Source: Bretschneidera sinensis
Lineage: Eukaryota; Streptophyta; Magnoliopsida; Brassicales; Akaniaceae
Length of the DNA: 64,000 nt
Direction: 5' to 3'
Assembly (NCBI GenBank): GCA_023935145.1
Contig: CM043704.1
Location: forward strand, 91,964,373-92,028,372
The stretch's first letter is position 1, and each line of letters opens with the position of its first letter. Positions 12,241-25,650 of the stretch are shown here, in pieces. The notes under the pieces were generated by a model. That model saw nothing but the letters and a program-made list of their open reading frames with translations. It did no database searches and had not been told where the DNA came from. The position numbers and the translations under genes were made by a program.

Positions 12241-12599
12241 AACATCTTACTCCAAGGATCACCTCCCTCTCAACAGATTAGAACCCAAAGAAGCACAGAA
12301 TCCCTGGGTACTTAAACATGTGATAAACAAAGCCCACACCAATCCAAACCAAACAAATCCTGGGTAGTTAGACCAATGCCTCGAATCAATAATACCAAAC
12401 ATAATTTATATGTACAACCCTCAGAAACAAAATTATATTCATGATACAAATAAAAAAGCATATTTAATAGAATTGTAATTTGCACAAGCATTCAAGTGAT
12501 AAGAATTGTATAAAAAAATTTAAAAAATAAAAAATTGGGAAGTCAGATCTAATAATCCAGCAAATAAAAACAAAAACATGTGTATATATATACACACAA

Positions 12600-13028
12600 A
12601 AAAAAAAAATAAGAGGCGTGTGCAAAGAGAAATTTACGCTCCATTTGTTCATGAAATTATTGGATTTTCATAACAGTAAAGTCTATCAAAGATGATCCTT
12701 TACAAAAAAAAAAGAGAAATCAAGGCTCCATACAAGTTTTGTTGGGATGATTGATCTCAAAATGGACGTCAAGGCTCCATCAGAGATGCTCCTTTACAAA
12801 AAGATATGTGAACACCTGACAATTTGCTCAGCTTGCCAAGAAAGCATCAAATATCAGAAACATAATGCGGCTAAAGCTGCAATGAGAACCTTCTGTACAT
12901 TGTGCAGTGGATTGAGAGAAGGTCATTCATACCAGCAGTAACTACGGAAGTTAAACTAAATTGAGTGTTATTCTTTTTCGCAAGGAGGCCTACACCTGCA
13001 AGAGACAACATGTACATGGTAGTAACAA
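12600..13028 (-). other. Probable ITPK 3' UTR
   Basis: Sequence downstream of the ITPK stop is richer in GC than the adjoining spacer and is free of known repeats. There is no credible open frame. A possible UTR intron boundary ('cctgcaag') near 12990-13000 cannot be proven without transcripts. Confidence 0.4.
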
Positions 13029-16000
13029 TTATGTAGCAAGTTTCTTCTTAAACTTGCTCTGTGTTAGGCTCAGCAGAAAATCTGTAAAAATGTGCTCGTA
13101 ATCTGGTATCTTTCCGTACCCTGCAAGGGGTTCAAAAAGCTTGTTTCATTATCACAGACTACATGCAGCTAGGGAAAGAATCTAAATCTGAAGCATGCAT
13201 ATATAAAAGAGAGCATTGCTCAATTGTGAATTGCATGAACAATTTGTGGCTAGGGCATAGCCAATCAGTAGCCACACCTCTTCTCTAAAGAGAAGGTTTT
13301 AAGTTCAAATGCCTCCAGCCACCATCGCAATTGATCAAAAGAACTAGCATGAACAATTCAAAAAAGAGGTTCCACTTGCCAGGAAAGTAGTTGATGTCAA
13401 TAACATAAAAAACATCGCTGGTCCCATACTCCCGAATCATATCTATGTTGAACAAGTGGAGGCCCTAAAAATGCAGCGAAATAAATAAGTATAGCACTAA
13501 ACTGGATATCAATGTCATAGCTGCTGCCACAGCTTGCAGCAACAAAAGGATGGATGTTACCAGTCGGCGACGAAGCTCCTTTGCAAGCCTCTCTAACAAT
13601 GCTTGTGGAGGAAGTTCTGCAGCAACAACATGAGATTAATGCAAAGGACACTGCTATTGACTAAAACCAAATTCTTGATGTAGTTCTTTTTGTTACCCAA
13701 CCAGCTTAAGCATTAAATAAATTTTGAAAACCTCCCCCCACCACCATTTAATGCCATTATAATCAATCAAAACAAAGGGAGCCTGAAGGCAGACACAACC
13801 ATTCAGTATCCCTTTAACAAAATACTTTCTTGTTAGTCAGGATGAATGATAGAAAATAGTACACCCCCCAAACTTCTTTTCTAAACCTTAAAAGCATTTA
13901 GACCCTTAACAATCTGTTAGTAATAAAGCTGAAAAATCTCACCAGCAATACCAGGGTCCAGGTCAGCATCATCTGCAGAATCTGCAGCAGAAGAAACCCT
14001 TGGAAAACTGAACACACCAGCAACTTTTGCTAATTCACATTTACTAACATTAGGTAGAGAAAAACGCCTTACAACCTTTATTGTTTCCCCAACAATAAAA
14101 ATTTTAAAGAGAACACCACCTACAATGAGACAAGTAGAAAGTAAGTATTCAATCAGAGTACCACGACAGAAATCATGACCATTAGTAGCAACATAATACC
14201 ATGATTAACAAACTCTTGGAGAATCAACGGAGGTTCAAGTTCTGAGAGTGATAACTGATCATAAGCAAGAGACAATTCGTGTGACTTGGCAGTTCCATCC
14301 ACCACTAGTGGTTTTGCAACTGGAATGATAAATAAAATGGAAGGTTAATCAAATGGTACTCAATTGAGTCAAACGATCATAAACATTTAATCAATATTCA
14401 ACCAAGATCAAACAACAGAAGACCTACAATTTTACAGAAAAAATACTATCGAACTGATTGCATAAAATAGATTGACAACCAGTCATTTCAGATCCACCAA
14501 GCCAAACCCAATAAGGATATCAGACTTGAGAATCCAGCAGAAATTCTATCAGCCTCACTCATCTGTTTGTCTTAAAGCCTGTGTCTACAATGCATCATAC
14601 ACCACTTTTATACCGTAAAATGGTAAGCAGTACCAAAATCAGAGCTCAAAAGGCCCATACCTAGTGGCAATTTTAACCCAGCTCTGGAAACTTCATCAGT
14701 GATTGATAACGGATCTTTCATGACAACCATTTGCCTTGGAACACCAACCTTGCCTACAATGGATAGTCAACGCAAAAATCACTGAACAGAAACTTTTACC
14801 TACATTTTAGTAAAAATGGAAAACAATAGACTGCAAGAAAATAGTTCCTTCAGTTCAACAACATAGTATATAAAGATTACCATGGAAGTCTGACAAGTTT
14901 AGATCTGCCACATCCTGGAGCATGGACTGGCGATTATATAGATGCTGTATTGCATCAGGACGATCAAGGACAATTACTTCTGGATGTTTTTGTTGATAAT
15001 CCTTCAAGAATAAAAAAATAGGGGTAAAGATGAGCCTACTTGTCTTCAGACAAACAAAAAGTAAAATACATTACAGTAACTTTTAGATTGTGAAGACATA
15101 GGAAGTAAACAATATGTACTGCACAAGAACAAAATCTTTAACATCACTCCATAACTAGGTAGAATGCTGAGACTGACAGAAGTTTTGAGCATGCTTCAAG
15201 AAGTTATACAAATTACACGATCAAGACTTGTACAAATCATCTAGTTTATAAGCAGATAGTCTACAAACTTGGACAACTATTAAGTTGATAGAGCCTCGAA
15301 TAAGTAGCACATAGAATATAATAGACATAGCAAACTTGAGGGAAGCAAACTGGAGATTGGTGCTCACAAGCCAAGAGAACTCACATTAAGCTCCAATTAA
15401 TGCAATAAATTGGTGAACAAAGAAACTATTACACCCATCGGCTGAGATTTATCTACACGAATTTACGACTTGGTCATGCTATTTGGAGATAATGAAAACA
15501 TTCTCTCTGTATAGTAATTAACGGAGAACGATCAAGGCATCTCAATCTGCATCTTTAAAGGAACATCGGGTATAGGATGGGGAAAGAACACTTTATCTTT
15601 CATCAAAATTCATCTAAACCCCAATGTTTCTGAATCAGCTGTCTTGAAGAAGTCTAAACAGTCAGGAAAGTGCAAGAACTGCGCTAGTTTGATCATTATA
15701 GTTAGAAAAAACCCATGGTTCGAATTTCAAGCTTAATGAAGTCAGATCATTTCAGAAGTAAGTTCCATGGGCATAAGTTCACTCATCCTAAGTGGGACAA
15801 GGAATTTGAGAAAAATAGCTTTGAAGACACTTTCTGGTTCCTCTCTTCTACAGAAACTAAATTGTAAGATGCGCTAAGATGTTCTCGCTCGGTGCATAAC
15901 CAAGATAATGCTTAATGGGTGCGGTCACAATTTCCAGTGGGATTTACAACAGGTCACAACTGCTGATCTATTTAATTGTTAACAGAGTTTATAAGCACCC

Positions 16001-19000
16001 CGATTATAAGTACCCCTCTTTTAAAGAGTGGTAAAGTTACTCCACTTAATCAAAATTACTTTGCCTCCCCCAGAAGTTGAGAAGCAATCAAGAGGACTTT
16101 ATCAAATAATACTTTCTTTCCTTATAACCAAAGGGTAGCAGAAATATTAAGAATTTTCATCAAGGATGTAGGTAGGAAAAGCATCAGGTATCATTCAATC
16201 AATTTGGAATAGGGATTTTGGCCTTTAGAAAGTGCGTAGCTCTCCAATTTGTTTCTTCTATGCGCAACCTTTCAAAGCAAGTCGCACTGGATATAGACAA
16301 CTCAATCAAACTCCTTATATTGCGTAACTATAGACAAGGATTCCAAAACCTACATGCTTAACAATTTCTTAAGAGATCAATTCTGCATAGATTTACTAGC
16401 TTTAATGGATACAAAGAGCAATTCTGGATAAACTGCAAAGTGAAAGAAGACCCTAAAAGACTAATATCTATCTTTATTTTCCTTTTTAAGTAAAAAAGAC
16501 TGGACGCATCTGAGGTTCACAACAAGACTAAATGGCAGTTCTCAATTCTCAACTCCTAAAATGTGGAAGGAAGTTGGGCATCAGTGAGCTTTTAAAAACA
16601 TATGCAAACAAAGAAAAAAAAAATAACAAGTCAACAACAATATATAATGTTTTATGCACAATCATAAATATCTTTTGAAAGGAAAAAAATACGATTTTTA
16701 AACCTTATCATAGGCTAATAAATATCTTCTTAACAGTAACTGGGCCAGTTGTAACTTCTACGTCAAGCATGCAAAGAACTATGTAATTCATGTCATTAAA
16801 AGGAAGTAGCAAACTCCTGCAGAGCTAGCACAAAAGCTATGTCACAAAAAGACAGATACTAAGATGAGGCAGTATTTATTCCGTATGTGCGATTTTCTTG
16901 TAAAACATCGATTTACTAGAAAATTAAAAACAAGGAGGATGGTCTCCATTGATGAAGGCAAGGCAAGTGAAGAACAGACCAAACCAGGACTCAAAGACAA
17001 CCAATATTTTCTGGAGTAAGACAGTGTCAGTGACTGGAGCTCAGCAAGAGATTACTCTGGAATTGACTAAATTTTAAGGCCCATCAACCCCAAAATGGTT
17101 CTCAAGTACCACACCAGAATAGCATAACAAAGAAATGACAAGCATATGGAGCACCGTTTTCTTGAGTGTCATGATTTTACAAAAAGAAACTTTCAAAGAG
17201 TTACTGCTACAATTCTGAAAAAGGTAAAGACAGACTCCTAAAAAGTGGAAAAAATTATGGTTCAAAAATAAAAAGGAATGCATGGAAGAAAAACAAATGT
17301 CTTCAAGCATAATCACCAAGAAGCCAGAAGAGAGAAGACAGTTACCAAACAAAGCACATAGCAAAACAAGCATTGAAGACAAATGCAAATGCAAGGAGAG
17401 TAGCAACTACAAAATTTAATTACTATTTAAAGATTTGTAAATATCTAATGGGGAAAATAAGATAAGGACTAAATGAAAGACAACATAACCATCAAAATAT
17501 ACAGGTATATTTTCAAATGGCCTACAAGAGCCACAGAATGACAGTTTATTAGTTACTAAAAATGTGATTTTTAAAGGAGTTTCGACACGAGAAAAATGGT
17601 ACATCAGACCTAGTTTAGGCTATAAAAAACATATTTTCAGGAAATTCAGACACAAATAGACATGGATTCCCAAATGCTTTCTTAAATTTGTCGCGTCAAT
17701 AGATAAACCAGACTTTTTTTTTTATAAGTAATAGATAAAGCAGTCTTGTCAAAGGATTAAATAACAATAATAACAATATCTTTTTTTTTTTTTAATAAAA
17801 CGAGAGATTTAAAATTATAAGATTGTTAATTTATATTATAAATATTGTACATAAACATATGAGGCGGAAAATTTTGGCCCAACTTAAGCCAAACAAAGCA
17901 TCTTGGGGGACTGATTCAACTATCTGATCATGACTCATGATAAGGAGAGCAACAACTCTGCGTTATGTGACACAAGAAGTTTTAATGTTCAGGAAAAAAT
18001 TATACTCAACCAATCACCTCAGTTCATACTTCGTACCTAATTTCCAACTTAAATTAGATGGCATTATTTTATCTCATATTGTAAGTTGCATGTCAAGAAA
18101 TAGGTGCATCACATGTTCAATCATACAATATACTACAGAAATGTAAGAATCATGAAGTTCAGATGGGCAAACCTCAATAACCGCGTACCATTCTTTTCCT
18201 GACAACTGGAAAACGACATATCACTCATCAGACATTAACTTAAGCATATATTTTCACAACATCCAGAAGTTAATTACTAAATGCTAATCTATCAAAACAG
18301 AAAAGCAGAATACAATGAGTTTGGGACATTAAGAAACTTCCAAAAGGTGATTATGATTTATGAACGTGTCTTGGAAAAGAAATAAGCACCAACCTTATGC
18401 AAAACAACATCAAAAGGACCTTGATCTGAGAGTGGGCTGCTTCGATCAATGGCAACAAATGATATGCCCTTTTTTCTGCAACAAACATGAAATATTCTGC
18501 AAGTTATTATTGAATATCTAAACAAGAAAACAACATGGTGAAACCTCAAGAAACCTTGTACACCCAAGATAGACATCTAAATTAACATTCACCTATCTGT
18601 AAGGAACTTACTTACTCAAACAAACTCGAAATAGACCTACCATCAAAATTCCATAAAGCCCTTTCAAGTAACATAGATGAACTTTAACATTATGGCATAG
18701 CATATTATGCATTAAAAAAAGGGAACATTTATCATATATGATAATAGGCAGCATTAAATGCTGTGGAGGGCTGCCGCCACATGTTAGGGGTAATTGAGAA
18801 TTCAATTGGAACATTTTGCTTGTATTGCCTAGTCGTGTCATTAAGATGCAGGGCAGCTAAAATTTTTATTTTGCAAAATCAGATATTCAGCTCATTTGTT
18901 TCATACCTGTTGAATATTTCAAAACGCACAAAAAGTAAACATATTTACATAAAGACCCAGGAATGTACCCATAAACAATTATTCTAAGTAATGGAGTATG

Positions 19001-19950
19001 CCAGCAATCATAAAATTTTCAATTTTTAACTACAGAATAAAGATCTAAGCATTGACTTTGGGTCCCTCATTAAAGACTAATCCACAGGTATATGTGATGG
19101 CATATTCCCATTTAAAAATTAGGAAAGATAGCCAGAGATTCCTGATACTAGGAAGTGATCCCATATATGATAAGTCAAGCAAACAGTAGCAGCTTTCTCT
19201 TGATGACAATAATGTTACCACTGTTGAAAAAGACATGATATCCTCCGAACTGCAGTAGCAGCTTTCTTCCATAGAAGTGTAACAAATCAACTAGAACAAA
19301 CCAAAAATAACAAGCAACACCAATATCTTTGGCAACCTATAAGTTAAATAACCAAACTAATAAAAAAAAAAATGCACATTCTACAGCTACCGACATAACA
19401 AAATCATATAACAAAAAACCGAGAAACCTTCAAATTCATAGTAACCGTTTATATTGATATACATGATAAAATGACAAACTACAACATGAAAAAAGGTGCT
19501 GCAATTGGCCTAAAAAAGAAGAAAACAGGAAAACACAGGACCAAAGCCTTTGGTATCCCATAAAGTTGGATAACCAAAACTTAGAAAACTTGACCAATTT
19601 CAGAGCAACCCATATAAGGAAATTGAATGACAAAAACCCACAGACCTTCAAATTTGCAATATTATACACACGCAGATATTATATGTGTCTTTGTGTGTGT
19701 ACAGTATAGAGAATAATTGAATTGGAGTTGGTTGTGTAAGTATATACCGAGCCAATCCTTCAAGCTTGGGTTGCAAAAAACTATTCTTCTTCTTGGATGT
19801 CAAAGCGTAACCAACAACCAGCTTTTGCTGCTGTGGAAACCCGACACCGACCGAATACGACAACGTACTCCTTTCAGTCTCTCTCTCCTCCTCCTCCTCC
19901 TCCTCCTCCTCCTTGATATTAGCGATTTCTCCGTTTATCCTCATCTCCAC
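13029..19950 (-). CDS. Inositol-tetrakisphosphate 1-kinase, ITPK2/3 type
   Basis: ITPKs phosphorylate inositol tri- and tetrakisphosphates on the way to phytate and inositol pyrophosphates. Minus-strand exons: 19950-19748, 18475-18394, 18205-18173, 15001-14881, 14753-14661, 14319-14200, 14119-13943, 13616-13561, 13464-13380 and 13120-13029 (353 aa). The frame is kept throughout. Family marks are [18 protein letters not shown] near residue 45, [20 protein letters not shown]-grasp [15 protein letters not shown] (K180), [26 protein letters not shown], and the metal-binding DINYFPGYGK (D318, N320). The length is typical. The intron after the G of FPG starts GCAAGT, a GC-AG donor. The start is set by an ATG just before an acidic tract of nine Glu; this acidic N-terminus is absent from ITPK1. 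The ITPK2/3 assignment rests on the [18 protein letters not shown] region and is from memory of the family. Confidence 0.95.
13245..13346 (+). mobile_element. Short SINE-like insertion with perfect target duplication, in ITPK intron
   Basis: The 12-base word GCATGAACAATT occurs at 13233-13244 and again at 13347-13358, exactly flanking a 102-bp segment. The segment holds 'tggctagggcata' and 'agttcaaatgcc', weak A-box- and B-box-like strings, and ends in an A-rich 'gatcaaaagaacta'. Target duplication plus length suggest a tRNA-derived SINE. It sits in the GC-AG intron, about 20 bases from the donor side. Confidence 0.7.
15002..18172 (-). other. Long ITPK intron 3
   Basis: A 3.2-kb intron between the 11-codon exon 3 and exon 4. 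I found no open frame with family resemblance, no terminal repeats and no tandem array other than short A/T runs. It reads as mostly unique intronic DNA. Confidence 0.6.
19885..19913 (-). repeat. Coding (GAG/GGA)n microsatellite in ITPK exon 1
   Basis: On the plus strand this is a run of CTC triplets. Read on the coding strand it is GAG repeats encoding Glu14-Glu22. It is expected to vary in length between individuals without breaking the frame. Confidence 0.9.
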
Positions 19951-20500
19951 CTCTTCAACAAATTCGAAAACCCTAATTCACAGACCAACTCAATTTTCTC
20001 CTCTTCTTGCCTTTTTCTTGTTTTAAGATTTTAATCTTGTTTTTCGTTTTTTTATACTGAAAGTTTTAGTCTCAATCAAGAAAAATGGAGAAATAAAAAT
20101 GAAAAATCTTTATTCTCTCTCTCTATAACTCACGATTTATATGCATATACGTGCAGATAAAGTGTCTTTAATTTCTCTCTCGAAATGGGAGCTCGGAAGA
20201 AGGAATTTTGTGAGATAAAGGAATGAGATAGTAAGATTTCATATACTTTTTTTCTGCTTTCTGGAGAGAGAGACGCTATATGTATAGGTGTAAGTATATA
20301 TACAGGGGAGAGAGAAAGAGAGAGAGAGATAGAGAGACTTTGTGAGGGAAGGGAAAATTCAATCTGCAGAAGAGGGAGAATAGACTTTGAGAGCACGTCC
20401 GATTGAGAAGAAATGAGTAAAATATATACACAAGCCAATCTTTGTATGTATATATGGTGTAGTAGAAGAAGCTTCAGCAGAACTCTATTTTCCCATTCTA
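19951..20500 (-). promoter_or_regulatory. ITPK 5' UTR and promoter region
   Basis: Upstream of the ATG (reading leftward on the minus strand) are CT/GA tracts, including (ga)n at about 20310-20335 and 'ctctctctct' near 20116. Such CT-rich stretches are common in plant 5' UTRs and core promoters. No TATA box can be placed with confidence among the several 'tatata' strings at 20290-20460. Confidence 0.4.
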
Positions 20501-23500
20501 CCCTTTGTTTATTTACATAAATATTTTTTCCTTATACAAATTTTTATTTAAAAAAATAAGACTTTGCAATTTAATAATACTCATTAATATAATCTTTTTT
20601 TATAAAACTCATGTAATAAATAAAATATATAAAATTTCAACTAAAAATTACTACTTTAGTGGTATATGATTTAAGTCATTTTACCTATATATATCAATCA
20701 CGTTTTAAAATTTATCAAATTTTGTAAGAAAAATAAAACTTAAAACTTACTAAAATATATTGATTTTTTGTAAGTAAAATTATCTTAAATTTATGTTAGA
20801 TGATTGATCCAAAATAATTAATTTTATTGTTGTAAAAATAAAGTTTTTTTTTAAAAAAAAAATATAACTTTATATAAGACATTTATACCCTTATATGAAT
20901 TCTATTCCTCCCTAGTGATTAAAATATCCTAAATTATATGGCTCACATGGGTTATGATTATCTCCAGTAATTTAAAAAAAATAATTACTATATTATTAGA
21001 TAGATGCCGCATTATCTATAATGTTGATTTAATGATATGGTATTCATCCGATGACACATTAAGTAAAAATAATAATAATAATTGAAGAAGATTTTGATCT
21101 TAATTTAGCATCAATATAGAGTCTCGATCCAATAGAACTGATTCTGTGAGAGTTATTATGAAACTAAGAAAATTCATTAGAAATTATTAGAAAATTAAAT
21201 AGTAACCGTACAAAAAAAATTAATATAAGAGTTACTATTCAATTTCTCCGTGATTACTAGTAGACTTTTCATGTTCCTTTGCAACTCTCTCGAACCCAGT
21301 TCCGCGATATCACCACTCATTAATATATTGAATGACATAATAATTATGGAAAAATGCATTTATCCCTCAATCATCGAAAATAATTATTCATTTTATTATA
21401 GTTGTAGTTAATTGCAGTTTACAAGATCAAAATCTGTTCAGTTGTCATGTTTTTTTTTTTCCCGGGAGATTTGATTAGTTTTTAATTTGAATGGATTCTC
21501 TTATTGTAATCTATCAAACGAGTTTAAATTAAGAGTTAATGGCATTTTTTACATAAATAAAACCTATTTTTTGTCAAAAAGGGAGGAGGGGGGGGGGTGA
21601 TCCCATTTCCCTCTTACTGTGTTATTTTGTTAATTTTCTTTATAAGGTATTATTGTTAAATTCAATGCCAAAATTAATATAATAAATCCTGTTAGTGGAT
21701 GCTACATATGTTTACTTTGGATCACATTCAAGTAATAGAGATTATGTTACCTAAAAAGATTATGGGCAATCAATAGAATATGCTCCCTGTTGAACCATAA
21801 TTAGATTGTGTTGTATGGTTTTCAATTTCATGTGTTTTTTTTGTTTTCATTGTTTTGTTTTCAAAATTAAAAAAAAAAAACAAAAAAAACGGTTTTCAAA
21901 AATTATTTTTAAATTTTATCAATAAATCTGAGATCATCGCCATTTTATCAAAAAATATTTTTTTTGTTGTGATTTATTTTGATTGATTCATTCCCATGAT
22001 AGTATTATTTTAACGAAGAAGACAATCAAATATAAATCTTTTTAACTATATTTTTATATAAAGTTCAAATCTTCGTTAAAGATGATACAATCTATGTTTA
22101 TAAACATCTCAAGTTCGTGAGACAGGCTCTTATCCATGTCACCTGCTCTTTGTCACAAATTAAAAATAATCCAAACAAAGACTTATTTTCCTTAGCCATT
22201 TCAAGATGAAGAATATTCTTGAGAAAAATATGTATATGAAATAGCATCCGAATAAAAATAAAGATTCTGATTAAAAGCAAACAGATCGTACCTAACTAAT
22301 TAAAAGTGTCGCCGGCCAATTAATCCAGTATATATATATACATTGGATAAGGATCTCCATTTGGAAGTGTACTTAGAAATATAAATTTATATTTATTTAT
22401 TTTATTACAATATATATTTTAGGATAAATTTTATTTTTGGTCTTTTTAATTTATCTCGTATTTTTATTTGATTTTTGAAATTCTTTTAAGTTTGGTATAC
22501 ATTCCAATCAAGCCTTTTACTTAAATAACACGGTAATCTCCAACGTGCATGGTTCAAGTAGCATTATTATTTCATAAAGTGCTTTTAAGAGTATAATTGA
22601 CATAGTTTTTTATTATAAAAAACATACTTAATTTATTTCATAATTTTTTCCCCTCTTTTTCCCCTAATCGCAGTATGAGGGGTATTTTAGTTTGATTTAA
22701 CTTTTTTCAACTTAGAATTAGAATATGAAAGATAAGCATATTCGATCGACTGATATTCAATGGTTAATTTCATCATAAAATGTAAGATATATATGAAATT
22801 ACAAAATAAGAGGTATGACGAACTAAATTGGTCCGAGTTTCTTGACGTAATGATTATTTTTGTGTTTAATTTCCTCTCTGTCAATATATTATAAAAAAAT
22901 TAAAATCTTATTTTTTAGATGATGAAAACCTGAATAAAAACCAAGATATTATTTTCATAAGAATAAATGTGTAATAGATGAACTAAGTTCATGAAAGCTG
23001 TCTTTTACTTAAAATAGTTCTATAATCCTTTTTCTTTAAAAAAAAATGTTAACATAGTTTTATTTGGTTGATATTTTTTTTTCTTGTGTTGCAGATCTCT
23101 ATTTTACCATATTCCAGCTGGCCATTATTTGGTAAAGAACTAGTTACTAAATGTATATGCACATCCCTTTTGAGGAGCACAGTTAATTTGTCAGCTCATA
23201 TTAATTGAAAAGTAAATGAATTTTATATAATAAAAAAAAATGACGAGAGGAAGCAAACAAAAATCTCACTTTCTAAGGATTAATTGCATCTAATTGATTT
23301 CTTTGTCAGTTTTCTGTTTTGCTTCTTCTTCAGGTTGGATATTCGATTTTCTATCAGTAATCACTTTCGGTTTTTTTAATTTAAAAATAGAATCATAAAC
23401 TTAATTTATACACGTTTTAATTCTGCAATTACATTGAAATCAATGTAATAAAATAATGTCACATCATCATTTAGTTTATTTAAAAAGCTCTTTAATTAGA

Positions 23501-23580
23501 GTTGTTAAACATGTAATCAGCAAAGTAGTAGTATAAATTTAAAAAGAACGTAATTTGTTAGGTGTAATTTAAAAAGATAA
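20501..23580. other. AT-rich intergenic spacer
   Basis: Very AT-rich DNA without credible genes. Near 22420-22520 is a 'ggataaattttatttttggtctttttaattt' type stretch, common at the edge of plant nonautonomous repeats; no partner end was found. Homopolymer runs of A and G (for example near 21583-21597) are present. Confidence 0.5.
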
Positions 23581-23581
23581 C

Positions 23582-23676
23582 ATTAGGTGTGATTTGATAA
23601 GTAATTAAAATTAATTTAAAATATTAAATTTAATATAAAAAATAATTTTAATCACTTTATCAAACAACCTAACATA
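23582..23676. mobile_element. Near-palindromic MITE of about 95 bp
   Basis: The segment starts 'attaggtgtgatttgataag' and ends 'tttatcaaacaacctaacat'. The right half is almost the exact reverse complement of the left half, so the whole unit can fold into one hairpin. That is the structure of a very short nonautonomous DNA transposon. It has no coding capacity. Confidence 0.75.
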
Positions 23677-24459
23677 CAGCATATACAATATTTAATATTG
23701 TATACAGTACATATAAAAGGTTTTAACAAAATTTGTTTGAAACAGATAAAGACAGTTCCCAAACTCAAGAGTTAATGTAATACTCCATTTGGAGCTAAAT
23801 AAATATGGAATTTATGCAATTTTCAAAAGGATTTAAAAAAATAATTTATTTATAAATGATTTTATATTAATTAAAAAAATTTAATTTTTATATTTAAAAT
23901 GTTTAAAATAAATAAAAAACTCAAAATAATAGTGAGAATGACAAGGGGAAGAGGGAAGAAATGAGAGAAATCAATAATATTTTGATCGTGTAATTGTTTA
24001 ATTTTTATTTTGTGAAATTTATTTGTAAATCCTATTAATTATAATATAATTATAATAAATTAACTCAATTTCACAATAGATTCATTTCGAAATAAATTTA
24101 ATAAATTTTTATATTTTTTAAATATAACAAGTATATAATTTATTTATTCCGAACACAATCTCTAAGTACATTATTATTATTATTATTATTATTTTTTTAG
24201 CTTGCTACAAATACGTAGTGGAGTAAATCAGAAAGATGGAATGGCTTAAGCCATAAATACGGGATGTTGATCAGGCAAGAATGGGGGAAAGGTTTAGGGG
24301 AATTGGTAATTTTAGAGCAGAAAATGAGCTAAAAAGATGGGAAAAAGAAAAATCAAAACTTGCATATTACATGGCAAATTGAAATCCAAAATGGAAAAGA
24401 AATTTGGGTGGAGTCTACTTGGAAAATGGTATATTTTGCTCAGAAAAAATCTTTCCTCA

Positions 24460-25215
24460 CGAGTAGTGGTATGCACGGGTTAAAATGGATCGGTTTAGAT
24501 GTCAATTTTAACTCAACTCAGTGATATCATATTCTGAATCTTAATTGGCTAATTCAATCGAACTCATGATGGATTATAAAAATTTTAATCTTTATCCAAC
24601 TCATAAAAATTTGAGCTGGGTTCGGATTAAGTTTGGGTTAGTTTGTAAAATCAAAATGGGGTTTAATGGGTTAGATTTGATCGGATTGACTTAGAACGGA
24701 TTATATTCTTGAAGTACATTTATTCATTTCAATTGGTAAACATTACAAATATAATTTTATAAACACCAAATTAACATATTCAAATTCAAATATATCTTTA
24801 TATATTAAAATTACAAAGGTTCAAACATTCTATAGAAATTCACACTTATTTATATTAAGTTGTAATACCAATAAGATGAATAATTAAAACACTATAATAA
24901 AATATATATAAAATATATTATACAATTAAATATGAGCCCACGGCTTACGGGTTAGATTTAGAATGAGATTTTTCAAACTTAATTAAACCCAACTAAAAAA
25001 TATCTCAATTCTAACAAAAAATCTTGGCTGGCTCGGGTTTAAGTTCAATGATTTAGACTAGCTGGATACTTCACCAGTAATTTTAAAAAGTTTCATTGAT
25101 AATATAAATATAAGTGTGAGATTCAAAAATTGACATTACCAATAAAAATTTTAATTGATCGAAACCAAATTGCGTCAATCTAGCTTGTCCAAAATTACAC
25201 CTCTACACCCGAGAA
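24460..25215. mobile_element. Nonautonomous element rich in 'gggtt/aaccc'-like words
   Basis: The segment begins near 'gtggtatgcacgggttaaaat' and ends near 'gtccaaaattacacctctacac'. Between them are many short imperfect repeats of the kind 'gggttcggatt', 'gggttag' and 'aacccaact'. The pattern matches a common class of plant nonautonomous DNA elements whose interior is built of degenerate GGTT words. Borders are approximate and no transposase is visible. Confidence 0.45.
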
Positions 25216-25446
25216 ATAGTTGTTAATTGTTAATTTGTTATATCAGCTGCCACCGACGCTCGTAATTTTTTTGTTACATAATGATGCATCTAATGTCTTA
25301 AAAAGAATAGGTTCAATTTCCAACCACATTTGGCCAATAGCAAGTTCAAACTAAAGAAGCAAAAGAAAACGACTTATCAAAGATTCAAAATGTACATGTG
25401 AAAAAACAAAGAACAAAACAAAAAATCCTCAGATCTATGTCACAAT

Positions 25447-25650
25447 CTAAGACATAGACCACAAGACAAGAATATCAAACCATCCATCCTCCAGGCCATA
25501 GACACAGTAATTATCATTTTCATTGAGACCACATGAGACTTGCACAAGACACCCCCATTGTCTGCAAGTGAGAGCTGAGGTGGAAAATGGATGCAAATTC
25601 AGTGATCTCCATGCAAATTCTCGGATTCTTCCTCCTCTCTTTGAAGTCAT
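25447..25650 (-). CDS. Small unassigned open frame (67 codons)
   Basis: A minus-strand frame starting MTSKRGGRIREFAW and including CRQWGCLVQVSCG. It lies in a stretch (about 25390-25680) that is clearly less AT-rich than its surroundings and is not a recognisable transposon. It has four Cys, no signal peptide and no obvious membrane span. I do not recognise the family. It could be a small protein, one exon of a longer gene, or chance in a noncoding transcript. Confidence 0.2.
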   Translation of the reverse strand: MTSKRGGRIREFAWRSLNLHPFSTSALTCRQWGCLVQVSCGLNENDNYCVYGLEDGWFDILVLWSMS

